In this document: positions 32,030-46,800 of the stretch, in pieces
Numbering within the stretch: the stretch's first letter is position 1
Layout of the letters: every line of letters begins with the position of its first letter
NCBI GenBank assembly: GCA_920105625.2
Contig: OV050031.1
Coordinates: 134,250,014 to 134,314,013, forward strand
Source of the DNA: Clusia tigrina
Taxonomy: Eukaryota > Arthropoda > Insecta > Diptera > Clusiidae
Reading direction: 5' to 3'
Length of the DNA stretch: 64,000 nucleotides
Translations under genes and position numbers: made by a program
The notes under the pieces: generated by a model
What the model saw: the letters and a program-made list of their open reading frames with translations, nothing else
The model's database searches: none
Told to the model about the DNA's origin: nothing

Positions 32030-35000
32030 ATGCTGATGGCTCTTGAAATCAATCTCCACAAAAGTAAACTCGCTTCAGCGGAACCTCTCCTCAATATGGA
32101 AGAAGTCGGCTACTATGTGGTGTTGATCCAGGAACCATGGATAGCCTCGGGTAACTTGGTTTTCGGCTTAAAGTCACAAAATTATAATACCTATATCCCA
32201 AATGTGACAGATAAGGTAAGAATAGCGATACTGGTGAAGAAAAGTATAAATTCTTATATTAATCTTAATCTCTCCATAGATGATCTGACGGTGGTGGCCG
32301 TAAAAGGCGGCAAGGATGAGCTACTACTCCTTGCGTCGTGCTACATGCCACACAAGTACGCGGCGCCTCCGAGTGAACTTCATAGGCTGGCGGAAGCAGC
32401 CAGCAAAAGGAAGCAGGCTCTGGTGGTGGGATCCGACGCAAACGCGCACCACACGGTATGGGGAAGTGCCGATATAAATGAAAGAGGTGAGTCACTACTC
32501 AACTTTATTCTCCAAAGTAGTCTAGAAGTAGCCAATAGGAGGGAGGAACCAACATACGTTGGACCAACCTCGAAGAACGTACTAGACGTAACACTTTACA
32601 CAAATAATTGTATTATGGCAGGAGACTGGAAACTGCTTAGTGCACCATCACTTTCTGACCACAAATATATAAGTTTCTCTGTTACATTCTCGACTAAATA
32701 TAAAAATTTAAACTTCAGTAATCCCAGAAACACGAACTGGGATTTGTACAGGAAGATACTAGAAAATAAACGAATGAGACCAAAAAGGTACAACTCGCAC
32801 GTTGAACTTGAAAAAGGGGTAAAATCACTCACAAGTACTCTCATTAAAGCTCATCATAGGTCTTATCCTCCAACACGTACAAAACGCAAGTCGAAACCTC
32901 CCTGGTGTAACAAGGAGCTAGGGTTGCAAAGGCGGAAGGTACTTGAATTTTTTAAGTTGGCCAAAGTAGCTGACTATAAGTTATGTTGGATTGAGTACAG
33001 GGAATTATTAAGGGAATACAAAAGGGAAGTGCGCGTAGCAAAGAGGGAATCTTGGAAAGACTTCTATAGCAATATAGAAAATACAAACGAAACGGCTAGG
33101 CTCAGGAAGCTGATTTATAAGAATCCGACCAAGCCCAATTTAATACGTAAAAGCAATGGAGACTGGACTGACAGCTGTGAGGAATCTCTCGAGGAGATCT
33201 CGAACCTATAAGAGATACTGTGAACGACATTCCAACGGATATCATTACAGCAGATAGAATAGAGTGGGCAATAAATTCCTTTGACCCATTTAAATCCCCA
33301 GGTCTGGACGGAATCTTCCCAGCCATGCTCCAAAGGGTTAGCTATCTTTTGGAACCATGGCTAAAAACGATATATACGCGGTGTTTGGGGTTCGGCTATG
33401 TGCCTGCTGCGTGAACACAGGCGAGGATTGTGTTTATACCGAAAGCGGGTAAAAGCAACCCTCTCTACTCAAAGGGATACAGGCCCATCAGTTTGACCTC
33501 ATTCGACCTGAAGGCGTTAGAGAAGATACTAGACACATATATCAGGGACACAATTGCGCCAGACAATATGTCAAAAGCACAACACGCTTATACTAAAGGC
33601 AGATCCACGGAGACTGCACTCCATTCGCTAGTACTGAATATTGAAAGGGCCTTAGAATATAAAGAATATGCCCGTGGGGTATTCCTAGATATATCCGGAG
33701 CCTTCAATAACGTGACAAAGGATGCTATTTTGCAGAACGAAAAGAGCGGAATTGAACGAAGCTAAGGTGACCAAACAGGCAGGCAGAGGTATCCCACCAG
33801 GAGGAGTGCTAGCGCCGCTTCTGTGGTTACTTGTAGTAAACGAAATACTCAGGGAATTTGATGGGAAGGCTCCTAAAGTAGTGGCATATGCAGACGACAT
33901 AGCAATAGAAGTAACGGAAAAGTACCTAGATACCATCAGTAATATAATGAACAACACTCTAAAAACAATCCATCAGTGAGCGTCTCGAGCAGGCTTGGAG
34001 GTAAACGCGGATAAAACGGACATGACACTCTTTACTAGAAAGTATAAGGTCCCCGCGTGGAACTTGCCGAAGCTAGGTGACAGTGAACTTACTCCCAAAT
34101 ACCACACAAAGTACCTTGGTGTAATTTTGGACAATAAGCTTATGTGGAGGCGCAATGTTGAAGGAATGAAGAAGGCCAGTAACGCGCTATATGCATGTAA
34201 AAGAATGCTAGGCGTTACTTGGGGTATTTCTCCCTCGCTGATGCATTGGTGCTACACCGCAGTAGTTAGACCAATATTACTGTATTGTGCTTTAGTGTGG
34301 TGGACTGAAACAAATAAGGCTACATATATAATGCCAATGCGAAGAGTCCAGCGCCTCGCTTCACTCTGCATAACAGGAGCACTGAGAACCACTCCAACGG
34401 CTGCTCTCGAAACAGTACTCAACATGCCACCTATCGACTTTGTGGCGGAGAATATTGCAGCGAAATCCGCGGGGAGACTGACGGCTACGGAAGAATTCAC
34501 ATACAGAACCTTCGGGCATAGCTAATAGGCAGTAGGGGTCTGTGCAACACTGATTACATGATTCCACGTTTTAATTGGGAAAAAGGGTATCGAACTACAA
34601 TCGAAGAGGAGTGGTGGCGTAAGGGCATGACGGCCAGCCGAAAGACCTTTAACTTTTATACGGACTGCTGAAAGACGATGGATGGTGTGGGAGCGGGCAT
34701 CTACTGCTCAGAGTTGGGAATTAGGCAGCCTATAAATCTGCCAGACCAGAGCAGTATCTTTCAAGCGGAAGTCTTCGCTGTCAGGAAAGCCGCAGAGCTA
34801 GCATACACCAAGACAGGAAATGACTGAAAAATAAACATATACGTGGACAGCCAGGCAGCGATAAAGGCGATTTACTCATATAGTATAAGATCCAAAAATG
34901 TCCTACAGAGCAGCGAAGCTATAGATAGGCTAGTCACAAATAGAAAACTGCATATCTATTGGGTACCTGGTCCTAAGGGCATAGAAGGGAATCAAATAGC

Positions 35001-35510
35001 AGATGAGATTGCACAGAATGCTGTCTCTTTACCACTTGAACAAGAAAACGACATACAGAAACCCCTTAAAGAACTATTCAATGAAAGGGACGGACACATG
35101 AGTAGGCAGGTGAAAGCAAGGTGGCACAGTTTAAACACCTGCAAAATTGCAAAAGTTATGTGTAAGGTCAACGATAGGAACCAAACGAGATTTATACTCG
35201 CGCTCTCACGAAAAGACTGCAGAATTATCATAGGTATAATTACAGGCCATAATTTATTGGCGGCACATAAGCACACAAGATAGGAATTACGGACAATGAC
35301 GAATGTAGGAAATGTAAGGAGGTTGGAGTAAGAGAAACTCTACAACATCTCCTTTGTATATGTCCTGCGTTATCAAAAACGCGCTTAAAATGCTTAGGAG
35401 TCCCACAATTTGGGAGATTGGAAGACATCTCAGGAATGGAGCTGACAGCACTGCTTAAATTCGCAAAAAGCGTTGACATCCTACGAGATGTCTACTGGAA
35501 ATCTTCATAA
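32030..35510 (+). pseudogene. Loa-like ORF2: endonuclease, RT, RNase H
   Basis: The endonuclease starts MLMALEINLHKS and contains IQEPW, GSDANAHHTVWGS and LSDHKYISF (to about 32680). The RT runs from SPGLDGIFPA (33300), GYRPISLTSF (33475) and KAQHAYTKGRSTETALHSLV (33575) to GGVLAPLLWLLV and catalytic VAYADDIAIE (about 33890), then KYLGVILDNKLMW (34115). RNase H (34640-35040) has FNFYTD, QAEVFAVRKAAEL, IYVDSQAAIKAI and WVPGPKGIEGNQIADE, so the D-E-D-D set is largely visible. A CRKC...H...C finger follows at about 35310-35370. Damage: deletion near 33195, stops at 33414 and 33979, frameshift at 33765, and a stop after RNase H FYTD. Confidence 0.88.
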
Positions 35511-35592
35511 AGGTCAGACCCCATCTGGTATCGCTAGGGACCAATCGGTCTGTGTGTGGCTTTAAGCCAGCCAGGCTAACCTATCCTAACCT

Positions 35593-35605
35593 AAAACATT
35601 TATTG
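35593..35605. repeat. 13-bp target duplication, right
   Basis: AAAACATTTATTG directly after the CTAACCT tail of the Loa-like element; it reads into the Helitron 3' coding end. Confidence 0.9.
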
Positions 35606-38600
35606 TAATGCTTTTAGATAAAGAATATTCTTGGCTTTTTTCACCATCGCTTGTGTAAACAGATAGTGCAGATGGTTTTCCGACTCGGGAGCATGCAACG
35701 TTGAGTTGGATGGGCATGCCAAAAAATTGGATTTCCCAAATATATGCGCACATTTCAAAAGATTGTCCTTGCGACTTATTGATGGAGACGGCGAATGCAA
35801 GGCGAACGGGAATTACAGACGCTTAAATAAAAATTTTACATCAGATGGAATCACTGGGATGCGAGGAATCAAAACGTCTTCGCCTTTGAGTTTTCTATTC
35901 AAAATTGTTGCAGAGTATTTTGTTCGACCGCCAAAGAAAGAAAAAGCCAATGCCAGTGCTATTTTAGGTTACGATCGTATCGTTGCTAGTAGTAAAGAAG
36001 TCAAGAATGCTTTACCAGTTCCTCCAGGCGCGCCCAAAAAATCCATTCTAACAATTTCATGGTTTACAACATGTATAATTGTGTCGTATGCATGCTTTTG
36101 ATCATTGATCATTTTTGGAATATTTGCTTGAGCAAATGAATCCAATACGTTGCAATCGTGATCTCGTTCATGCAGCAAATCTGGGTTAAACAGATCATGC
36201 ATTGAACGATTTGGTGACACCATGCCAAGTTTTTCCAATGCTTTGTTTCCAGTTGTTAAGCAGATGTCTTCAATCATGATCGATGCTTCATTATGCATTT
36301 GCGGTGTGGTGTGTACAGAAAGTGTGGATTTCATGAAATGTTGATAATTTCTCCATACTTCAAGTGGATTCGATGGGAAACATGATGATACAATTATTGC
36401 AAATAGTGTTCTTATTTGGTCAGGATTGGATGAAACTGCGGCATCGGCAAGAATAGCCTCTCAGTGTGGTCATCTTCCAGTAAAAAAAATCGTTGACACG
36501 CATCAGGATATGTTGCACACAATAGTCTATCAACTATTTTAAGACTTTGAAATTATGTTGGACCACGAACGTTAAACAACAATAAACGCAAAAAAACACT
36601 CAGCATTGTTGGGGTGAGCTGTGCAGATACGTCCGAAAGCATCTGTCGAGAAGAAAAATCCTCCACACCACTTCATTACTGCTGACATAACGCTCTCATT
36701 GAAATTAAGTGATTTCGTCGTTTCTATTTGGATCAGGTACACCAAACACACCCACGTCGCTACCTTTATTTACGTATTTACAGATGTACTTTATGGGTAT
36801 CAGAGAATTACTATACTCCACGATAATGTTGGCTCTGTACGTTTTACAAAATCGGCGAACCCGGCACGATCCAACGATTATCAACTTCAATGTATTTAAA
36901 TATTTGTTGATTTTCTGTTACCCTCTGTCGACCGGCGGCAATATAACGGGTATCTGTCATTGCCTGTAACTGTGTCTGAAATCAATGCTCTGAGATAACG
37001 TTTCGAACATTCACCATCTATTATGCATGGTGATTTCGCGGACCATGGATCGTGTTCTCGGTGACCATTTCGAATAATTCTGGATCGGTGATTTCATCTG
37101 GAATTTCCGCAGATTTGATGTTATCAATTTGGTCCGGTCTTATTTTGTCAACCAACCATATCAATATATGTGCGTGAGGGAGTCCTCTTTTTGCCATTCG
37201 GCAGAATACATCCAGCATTACACTTCGCTAAATACTTTGTGTCTGACTATGAAATCCAAAAATGATTTCAGCTTTTGTTTAAACACATGTGCCGTTATGT
37301 TTTGACCATTTGTTATCGATTGCCCTGCCAATCAGTGTTCTCGAATATCACTTCATTGTGGATTACAGGTAAAAGTGATAAAAAGGTCTGGCCGACCATC
37401 GCATCCAGTGTATTCTCATGCATTCAACGCGGGCTACCAGTGTATGAAGATGGCAATATCGTCAGTTGGCCAATGTCCTTTGGATTTACACGCTGGCTGC
37501 CATCATTGTTAATGGCGTCACATAGATGTACGAGTATGTACTCTTCATCGCGTAGCCTGTTCTGATTGAACCTAATGTAATTCAAAGGTTCAGTCTCGAT
37601 TTTCGCATACATGTCGACTACATACTGGTGAAAAAGTCTTTGACATTTCAGAATATGATTGTCTTGATTTTGACGAATCATTAATTTGTACGCATAATAT
37701 TTGTGCAATGTCCGTTTTATTTGGAATTTCCACACCTGTATTTGAATTTTAACCTTTGTAGAAATTGTGTTATCCATTGACTAACTTAATGTTAATTTGA
37801 TAGCCGTGTTCCCCTTGTGAAAACAAAATCGGATATTGCAAAGCATCGTAAGAGCGATAAAGTTCAGAGACACGTTGAAGTTTATCATTTCTACGATAAA
37901 GGACGATATCGCCTGCATTAAATTCTTCTCCACGGATTATCACTGCTACATCGTCTATTGTTGGTACATTGTATATTCTGGCGTGCTGTCCAGCGGGCGT
38001 TTTGTCAGCTCTTATGCCAATTCTATGATTATCCGATGGCATTCTGTCGAATACCGTTTAAAACAGAGTCACCAATTCGTTGCACTGATAAAAATAATTT
38101 TGTAAGACAGCAATTATTTCCAAGAAAATTGGAATTTCCAAGAAAATAAATTTGCAAATCTGATGAGAACTATCTCAAAATGGAAATAATGAACCGACAC
38201 TGTGGTACACCTGACCTTGAATCTTGATATCAAAAGATGTCAAGTTAAAAGTTTTGTAAATATTACAATTGTCGTTTATTTCTTTAATTACCACAATCCT
38301 GGTATTTCAGTGTTGAATTTGAGTGCCTTGCAATGTTCACAAACTTTGTTCAATGAACCAACGGTCACTGATTTGTGTGTACTATAATCCACTTGACTAT
38401 CATAGTTGAATGCAGAGTGATTGAAATTTATACGTTCTCGAATAGCAGTGTTCCTTGCTTCTCGTCACCGAGAACGTGACCGCGCATTGCATTCTCGATC
38501 ATTTTGTGTTCGCCTTATGCGCTCTAATTCATTTTCTTCTACTCTGGTATTAGTAGATTGTTGACTGAGACTACTCCTGGTATTAGTAGATTGTTGACTG

Positions 38601-38620
38601 AGACTAGATTCTCTTGGCAT
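35606..38620 (-). pseudogene. Helitron Rep/helicase (left arm)
   Basis: Minus-strand Helitron protein, from ATG at 38620-38618 to the Loa insertion at 35605. In order: CEHCKALKF motif (about 38330); MPSDNHRIGIRADKTP and YDALQYPILFSQGEHGY (38042-37800); the N-terminal Helitron domain to 37424; the Rep region with MAKRGLPHAHILIWL, where H-A-H is the HUH motif (about 37180); and ICKYVNKGSD (about 36760). Then come helicase parts QANIPKMINDQKHAYD and Walker A GGTGKAFLTSLLL, in which Lys is kept (35969-36334), and a final helicase motif region near 35640-35800. A protein of this kind would nick and roll-circle replicate the element. Large parts, including much of Rep and the middle helicase, are deleted, and stops abound. 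Confidence 0.85.
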
Positions 38621-38820
38621 GATTCTCCAAAATACTGGTAAAATAAATAATTATATTTTCATTATCCACATACGAGTACATATACAACACCACAAAAAAT
38701 GCACCCACTTCGAATTAACTTTAAACAATTTCAAAAGTAGCCAAACGATTTATTCGAAGTACTGAAAAACACAAAATTACAAAAAAAAAACTCATACATA
38801 ACTATTTTTCAAATAACTTA

Positions 38821-39350
38821 AGCGGCCCTTAGACGGTCGATCGATTGAAGGGAAATTTCGTGTATGTGTACTTCACGTTTTCCCTTACACTTTTCAAATC
38901 GATTGACGTCAGATTTTAGTTTGCTTCTCGTTGTTGCGAATGGTGAACACACTTATCATGAGCGATTCGGGTGATTGTGTTGTATATCTTTCATTGTCAT
39001 TAGCAGTCCAAAAATATTACAAAATAAAGAGAAACGCATTTGATTGAAAATTGTGCTTTAAAAAAAGAGAGAAATTATCGAATATACATTTTTTCATGTT
39101 TTCGTTTCGTCGGAACCTTGAGAAATGATATACATCCGTCGCAGGTAGCATTTTTACTGCACGGCGTTCGATTTCAAATGAGCAATCACGGGACTTTTTC
39201 TGTTTCTGTGTTTTTCTCTCTCATTCGGGTGAATCAAAATCAAAAAGTTTCGATTTTCCATCAATCGGTGTCCATGTGACGCATACACACATATTTCACT
39301 AATTCTTACACGAAATTTCCCCTCAATCGATTGACCGTCTAAGGGCCGCT
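38821..39350. mobile_element. Harbinger-like MITE, copy B
   Basis: Same element and TTA flanks (38818-38820, 39351-39353) as 727-1256. It lies upstream of the Helitron start codon, in the presumed Helitron 5' region, so it inserted before the segment was duplicated. Confidence 0.75.
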
Positions 39351-39353
39351 TTA

Positions 39354-40211
<858 letters not shown>

Positions 40212-40436
40212 GATTTCTTTATCATTGGTTTTCAATAAAATCAGCCACACTACTATGGTTTTGAGCATGTGTAACTGTGCGCAAAACGAGAGACGTTTCT
40301 CTGTATGCTCTGGTACGTATGCACATAACCGTCCACTTAATTGTTTATGGTCAGCGAACTCAGAAAAAGCAAGCTCGCGAGCAACAGCTATAGTGTAAAA
40401 AAGAATTCATATACACATTCGTATAAATGTGCGTAA

Positions 40437-40966
40437 AGCGTCCCTTAGACGGTCAATCGATTGAAGGGAAATTTCGTGTAAGAATTAGTGAAATATGTGT
40501 GTATGCGTCACATGGACACCGATTGATGGAAATCCGAAACTTTTTGATTTTGATTCACCCGAATGAGAGAGAAAAACACAGAAACAGAAAAAGTCCCGTG
40601 ATTACTCATTTGAAATCGAACGCCGTGCAGTAAAAATGCTAGCTGCGACGGATGTATATCATTTCTCAAGGTTCCGATGAAACGAAAACATGAAAAAATG
40701 TATATTCGATAATTTCTCTCTTTTTTTAAAGCACAATTTTCAATCAAATGCGTTTCTCTTTATTTTGTAATATTTTTGGACTGCTAATGACAATGAAAGA
40801 TATAAAACACAATCACCCGAATCGCTCATAATAAGTGTGTTCACCATTCGCAACAACGTGAAGCAAACTAAAATCTGACGTCAATCGATTTGAAAAGTGT
40901 AAGGGAAAACGTGAAATACACATACACGAAATTTCCCTTCAATCGATCGACCGTCTAAGGGCCGCT
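40437..40966. mobile_element. Harbinger-like MITE, copy C (inverted)
   Basis: Mirror of 38821-39350 with TAA on both sides (TTA on the other strand). One terminal repeat has GCGTCCC instead of GCGGCCC. Confidence 0.75.
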
Positions 40967-41166
40967 TAAGTTATTTGAAAAATAGTTATGTATGAGTTTT
41001 TTTTTTGTAATTTTGTGTTTTTCAGTACTTCGAATAAATCGTTTGGCTACTTTTGAAATTGTTTAAAGTTAATTCGAAGTGGGTACATTTTTTGTGGTGT
41101 TGTATATGTACTCGTATGTGGATAATGAAAATATAATTATTTATTTTACCAGTATTTTGGAGAATC

Positions 41167-43812
41167 ATGCCAAGGGAATCTAGTCTCAGTCAACAATCTA
41201 CTAATACCAGGAGTAGTCTCAGTCAACAATCTACTAATACCAGAGTAGAAGAAAATGAATTAGAGCGCATAAGGCGAACACAAAATGATCGAGAATGCAA
41301 TGCGCGGTCACGTTCTCGGTGACGAGAAGCAAGGAACACTGCTATTCGAGAACGTATAAATTTCAATCACTCTGCATTCAACTATGATAGTCAAGTGGAT
41401 TATAGTACACACAAATCAGTGACCGTTGGTTCATTGAACAAAGTTTGTGAACATTGCAAGGCACTCAAATTCAACACTGAAATACCAGGATTGTGGTAAT
41501 TAAAGAAATAAACGACAATTGTAATATTTACAAAACTTTTAACTTGACATCTTTTGATATCAAGATTCAAGGTCAGGTGTACCACAGTGTCGGTTCATTA
41601 TTTCCATTTTGAGATAGTTCTCATCAGATTTGCAAATTTATTTTCTTGGAAATTCCAATTTTCTTGGAAATAATTGCTGTCTTACAAAATTATTTTTATC
41701 AGTGCAACGAATTGGTGACTCTGTTTTAAACGGTATTCGACAGAATGCCATCGGATAATCATAGAATTGGCATAAGAGCTGACAAAACGCCCGCTGGACA
41801 GCACGCCAGAATATACAATGTACCAACAATAGACGATGTAGCAGTGATAGTCCGTGGAGAAGAATTTAATGCAGGCGATATCGTCCTTTATCGTAGAAAT
41901 GAAAAACTTCAACGTGTCTCTGAACTTTATCGCTCTTACGATGCTTTGCAATATCCGATTTTGTTTTCACAAGGGGAACACGGCTATCAAATTAACATTA
42001 AGTTAGTCAATGGATAACACAATTTCTACAAAGGTTAAAATTCAAATACAGGTGTGGAAATTCCAAATAAAACGGACATTGCACAAATATTATGCGTACA
42101 AATTAATGATTCGTCAAAATCAAGACAATCATATTCTGAAATGTCAAAGACTTTTTCACCAGTATGTAGTCGACATGTATGCGAAAATCGAGACTGAACC
42201 TTTGAATTACATTAGGTTCAATCAGAACAGGCTACGCGATGAAGAGTACATACTCGTACATCTATGTGACGCCATTAACAATGATGGCAGCCAGCGTGTA
42301 AATCCAAAGGACATTGGCCAACAGACGATATTGCCATCTTCATACACTGGTAGCCCGCGTTGAATGCATGAGAATACACTGGATGCGATGGTCGGCCAGA
42401 CCTTTTTATCACTTTTACCTGTAATCCACAATGAAGTGATATTCGAGAACACTGATTGGCAGGGCAATCGATAACAAATGGTCAAAACATAACGGCACAT
42501 GTGTTTAAACAAAAGCTGAAATCATTTTTGGATTTCATAGTCAGACACAAAGTATTTAGCGAAGTGTAATGCTGGATGTATTCTGCCGAATGGCAAAAAG
42601 AGGACTCCCTCACGCACATATATTGATATGGTTGGTTGACAAAATAAGACCGGACCAAATTGATAACATCAAATCTGCGGAAATTCCAGATGAAATCACC
42701 GATCCAGAATTATTCGAAATGGTCACCGAGAACACGATCCATGGTCCGCGAAATCACCATGCATAATTGATGGTGAATGTTCGAAACGTTATCTCAGAGC
42801 ATTGATTTCAGACACAGTTACAGGCAATGACAGATACCCGTTATATTGCCGCCGGTCGACAGAGGGTAACAGAAAATCAACAAATATTTAAATACATTGA
42901 AGTTGATAATCGTTGGATCGTGCCGGGTTCGCCGATTTTGTAAAACGTACAGAGCCAACATTATCGTGGAGTATAGTAATTCTCTGATACCCATAAAGTA
43001 CATCTGTAAATACGTAAATAAAGGTAGCGACGTGGGTGTGTTTGGTGTACCTGATCTAAATAGAAACGACGAAATCACTTAATTTCAATGAGAGCGTTAT
43101 GTCAGCAGTAATGAAGTGGTGTGGAGGATTTTTCTTCTCGACAGATGCTTTCGGACGTATCTGCACAGCTCACCCCAACAATGCTGAGTGTTTTTTTGCG
43201 TTTATTGTTGTTTAACGTTCGTGGTCCAACATAATTTCAAAGTCTTAAAATAGTTGATATTGGATTCATTTGCTCAAGCAAATATTCCAAAAATGATCAA
43301 TGATCAAAAGCATGCATACGACACAATTATACATGTTGTAAACCATGAAATTGTTAGAATGGATTTTTTGGGCGCGCCTGGAGGAACTGGTAAAGCATTC
43401 TTGACTTCTTTACTACTAGCAACGATACGATCGTAACCTAAAATAGCACTGGCATTGGCTTTTTCTTTCTTTGGCGGTCGAACAAAATACTCTGCAACAA
43501 TTTTGAATAGAAAACTCAAAGGCGAAGACGTTTTGATTCCTCGCATCCCAGTGATTCCATCTGATGTAAAATTTTTATTTAAGCGTCTTTAATTCCCGTT
43601 CGCCTTGCATTCGCCGTCTCCATCAATAAGTCGCAAGGACAATCTTTTGAAATGTGCGCATATATTTGGGAAATCCAATTTTTTGGCATGCCCATCCAAC
43701 TCTACGTTGCATGCTCCCGAGTCGGAAAACCATCTGCACTATCTGTTTACACAAGCGATGGTGAAAAAAGCCAAGAATATTCTTTATCTAAAAGCATTAC
43801 AATAAATGTTTT
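41167..43812 (+). pseudogene. Helitron Rep/helicase (right arm)
   Basis: Plus-strand copy, ATG at 41167. The leader has the 33-bp repeat twice, then TGA at about 41322 where copy A has TGG. It continues with CEHCKALKF (about 41450), MPSDNHRIGIRADKTP (41745), YDALQYPILFSQGEHGY (about 41940), the N-terminal domain to 42363, Rep HUH MAKRGLPHAHILIWL (about 42595) and Walker A GGTGKAFLTSLLL (about 43385). The last helicase segment ends at the Loa insertion (target duplication 43800-43812). Relative to the left arm, about 382 bp before Walker A are deleted, joining TTGATATT to GGATTCATTTGC near 43256. Unlike the left copy, this one reads in the window's plus direction. Confidence 0.85.
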
Positions 43813-43894
43813 AGGTTAGGATAGGTTAGCCTGGCTGGCTTAAAGCCACACACAGACCGATTGGTCCCTAGCGATACCAGATGGGGTCTGACCT

Positions 43895-46800
43895 TTATGC
43901 AGATTTCCAGTAGACATCTCGTAGGATGTCAACGCTTTTTGCGAATTTAAGCAGTGCTGTCAGCTCCATTCCTGAGATGTCTTCCAATCTCCCAAATTGT
44001 GGGACTCCTAAGCATTTTAAGCGCGTTTTTGATAACGCAGGACATATACAAAGGAGATGTTGTAGAGTTTCTCTTACTCCAACCTCCTTACATTTCCTAC
44101 ATTCGTCATTGTCCGTAATTCCTATCTTGTGTGCTTATGTGCCGCCAATAAATTATGGCCTGTAATTATACCTATGATAATTCTGTAGTCTTTTCGTGAG
44201 AGCGCGAGTATAAATCTCGTTTGGTTCCTATCGTTGACCTTAAACATTACTTTTGCAATTTTGCAGGTGTTTAAACTGTGCTACCTTGCTTTCACCTGCC
44301 TACTCATGTGTCCGTCCCTTTCATTGAATAGTTCTTTAAGGGGTTTCTGTATGTCGTTTTCTTGTTCAAGTGGTAAATAGACAGTATTCTTTGCAATCTC
44401 ATCTGCTATTTCATTCCCTTCTATGCCCTTAGGACCAGGTACCCAATAGATATGCAGTTTTCTATTTGTGACTAGCCTATCTATGGCTTCCCTGCTCTGT
44501 AGGACATTTTTGGATCTTATACTATATGAGTTAATCGCCTTTATCGCTGCCTGGCTGTCCACGTATATGTTTATTTTTCAGTCATTTCCTGTCTTGGTGT
44601 ATGCTAGCTCTGCGGCTTTCCTGACAGCGAAGACTTCCGCTTGAAAGATACTGCTCTGGTCTGGCAGATTTATAGGCTGCCTAATTCCCAACTCTGAGCA
44701 GTAGGTGCCTGCTCCCACACCATCCATCGTCTTTGAGACGTCCGTATAAAAGTTAAAGGTCTTTCGGCTGGCCGTCATGCCCTTACGCCACCACTCCTCT
44801 TCGATTGTAGTTCGATACCCTTTTTCCCAATTAAAACGTGGAATCATGTAATCAGTGTTGCACAGACCCCTACTGCCTATTAGCTATGCCCGAAGGTTCT
44901 GTATGTGAATTCTTCCGTAGCCGTCAGTCTCCTCGCGGATTTCGCTGCAATATTCTCCGCCACAAAGTCGATAGGTGGCATGTTGAGTACTGTTTCGAGA
45001 GCAGCCGTTGGAGTGGTTCTCAGTGCTCCTGTTATGCAGAGTGAAGCGAGGCGCTGGACTCTTCGCATTGGCATTATATATGTAGCCTTCTTTGTTTCAG
45101 TCCACCACACTAAAGCACCATACAGTAAGATTGGTCTAACTATTGCGGTGTAGCACCAATGCATCAGCGAGGGAGAAATACCCCAAGTAACGCCTAGCAT
45201 TCTTTTACATGCATATAGCGCGTTACTGGCCTTCTTCCCCCTTTCCTCAACATTGCGCCTCCACATTAGCTTATTGTCCAAACTTACACCAAGGTACTTT
45301 ATGTGGTATTTGGGAGTAAGTTCACTGTCACCTAGCTTCGGCAAGTTCCACGCGGGGACCTTGTACTTTCTAGTAAAGAGTATCATGTCCGTTTTATCCG
45401 CGTTTACCTCCAAGCCTGCTCGAGACGCCCACTGATGGATTGTTTTTAGAGTGTTGTTCATTATATTACTGATGGTATCTAGGTACTTTTCCGTTACTTC
45501 TATTGCTATGTCGTCTGCATATGCCACTACTTTAGGTGCCTTCCCATCAAATTCCCTGAGTATTTCGTTTACTACAAGTAACCACAGAAGCGGCGCTAGC
45601 ACTCCTCCTTGTGGGATACCTGCCTGTTTGGTCACCTTAGCTTCGTTCAATTCCGCTCTTATCGTTCTGCAAAATAGCATCCTTTGTCACGTTATTGAAG
45701 GCTCCGGATATATCTAGGAATACCCCAAGGGCATATTCTTTATATTCTAAGGCCCTTTCAATATTCAGTACTAGCGAATGGAGTGCAGTCTCCGTGGATC
45801 TGCCTTTAGTATAAGCGTGTTGTGCTTTTGACGTATTGTCTGGCGCAATTGTGTCCCTGATATATGTGTCTAGTATCTTCTCTAACGCCTTCAGGAAAAA
45901 TGAGGTCAAACTGATGGGCCTGTATCCCTTTGAGTAGAGAGGATTGCTTTTACCCGCTTTCGGTATAAACACAATCCTCGTCTGTGTTCACGCAGCAGGC
46001 ACATAGCCGAACCCCAAACACCCCGTATATATCGTTTTTAGCCATGGTTCCAGAAGATAGCAAACCCTTTGGAACATGGCTGGGAAGATTCCGTCCAGAC
46101 CTGGGGATTTAAATGGGTCAAAGGAATTTATTGCCCACTCTATTCTATCTGCTGTAATGATATCCGTTGGAATGTCGTTCACAGTATCTCTTATAGGTTC
46201 GAGATCTACAGTGTCAGTACAGCCCGGGAAATGTGTACTAACAAGGTCCTCGAGGGATTCCTCACAGCTGTCAGTCCAGTCTCCATTGCTTTTACGTATT
46301 AAATTGGGGTTGTTCGGATTCTTAGAAATTAGTTTCCTGAGCCTAGCCGTTTCGTTTGTATTTTCTATATTGCTATAGAAGTCTTTCCAACATTCCCTCT
46401 TTGCTACGCGCACTTCCCTTTTGTATTCCCTTAATAATTTCTGTACTCCATCCAACATAACTTATAGTCAGCTAATTTGGCCAACTTAAAAAATTCAAGT
46501 ACCTTCCGCCTTTGCAACCCTAGCTCCTTGTTAGACCAGGGAGGTTTCGACTTGCGTTTTGTACGTGTTGGAGGATAAGACCTATGATGAGCTTTAATGA
46601 GAGTACTTGTGAGTGATTTTACCCCTTTTTCAAGTTCAACGTGCGAGTTGTACCTTTTTGGTCTCATTCGTTTATTTTCTAGTATCTTCCTGTACAAATC
46701 CCAGTTCGTGCTTCTGGGATTACTGAAGTTTAAATTTTTATATTTAGTCGAGAATGTAACAGAGAAACTTATATATTTGTGGTCAGAAAGTGATGGTGCA

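Larger units (their letters stand above)
30382..35592 (+). mobile_element. Loa-like non-LTR retrotransposon, near full length (left arm)
   Basis: A 5.2-kb element with both ends defined by the 13-bp target duplication. It has a 300-bp leader, ORF1, ORF2 with endonuclease-RT-RNase H, and an 80-bp 3' UTR ending in CTAACCTATCCTAACCT, a tail of the kind seen in Loa/Bilbo-type fly elements. Its full 5' end is unusual for a non-LTR copy. It is damaged by a deletion of about 45 bp in ORF2 near 33195, several frameshifts and stops. Confidence 0.85.
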
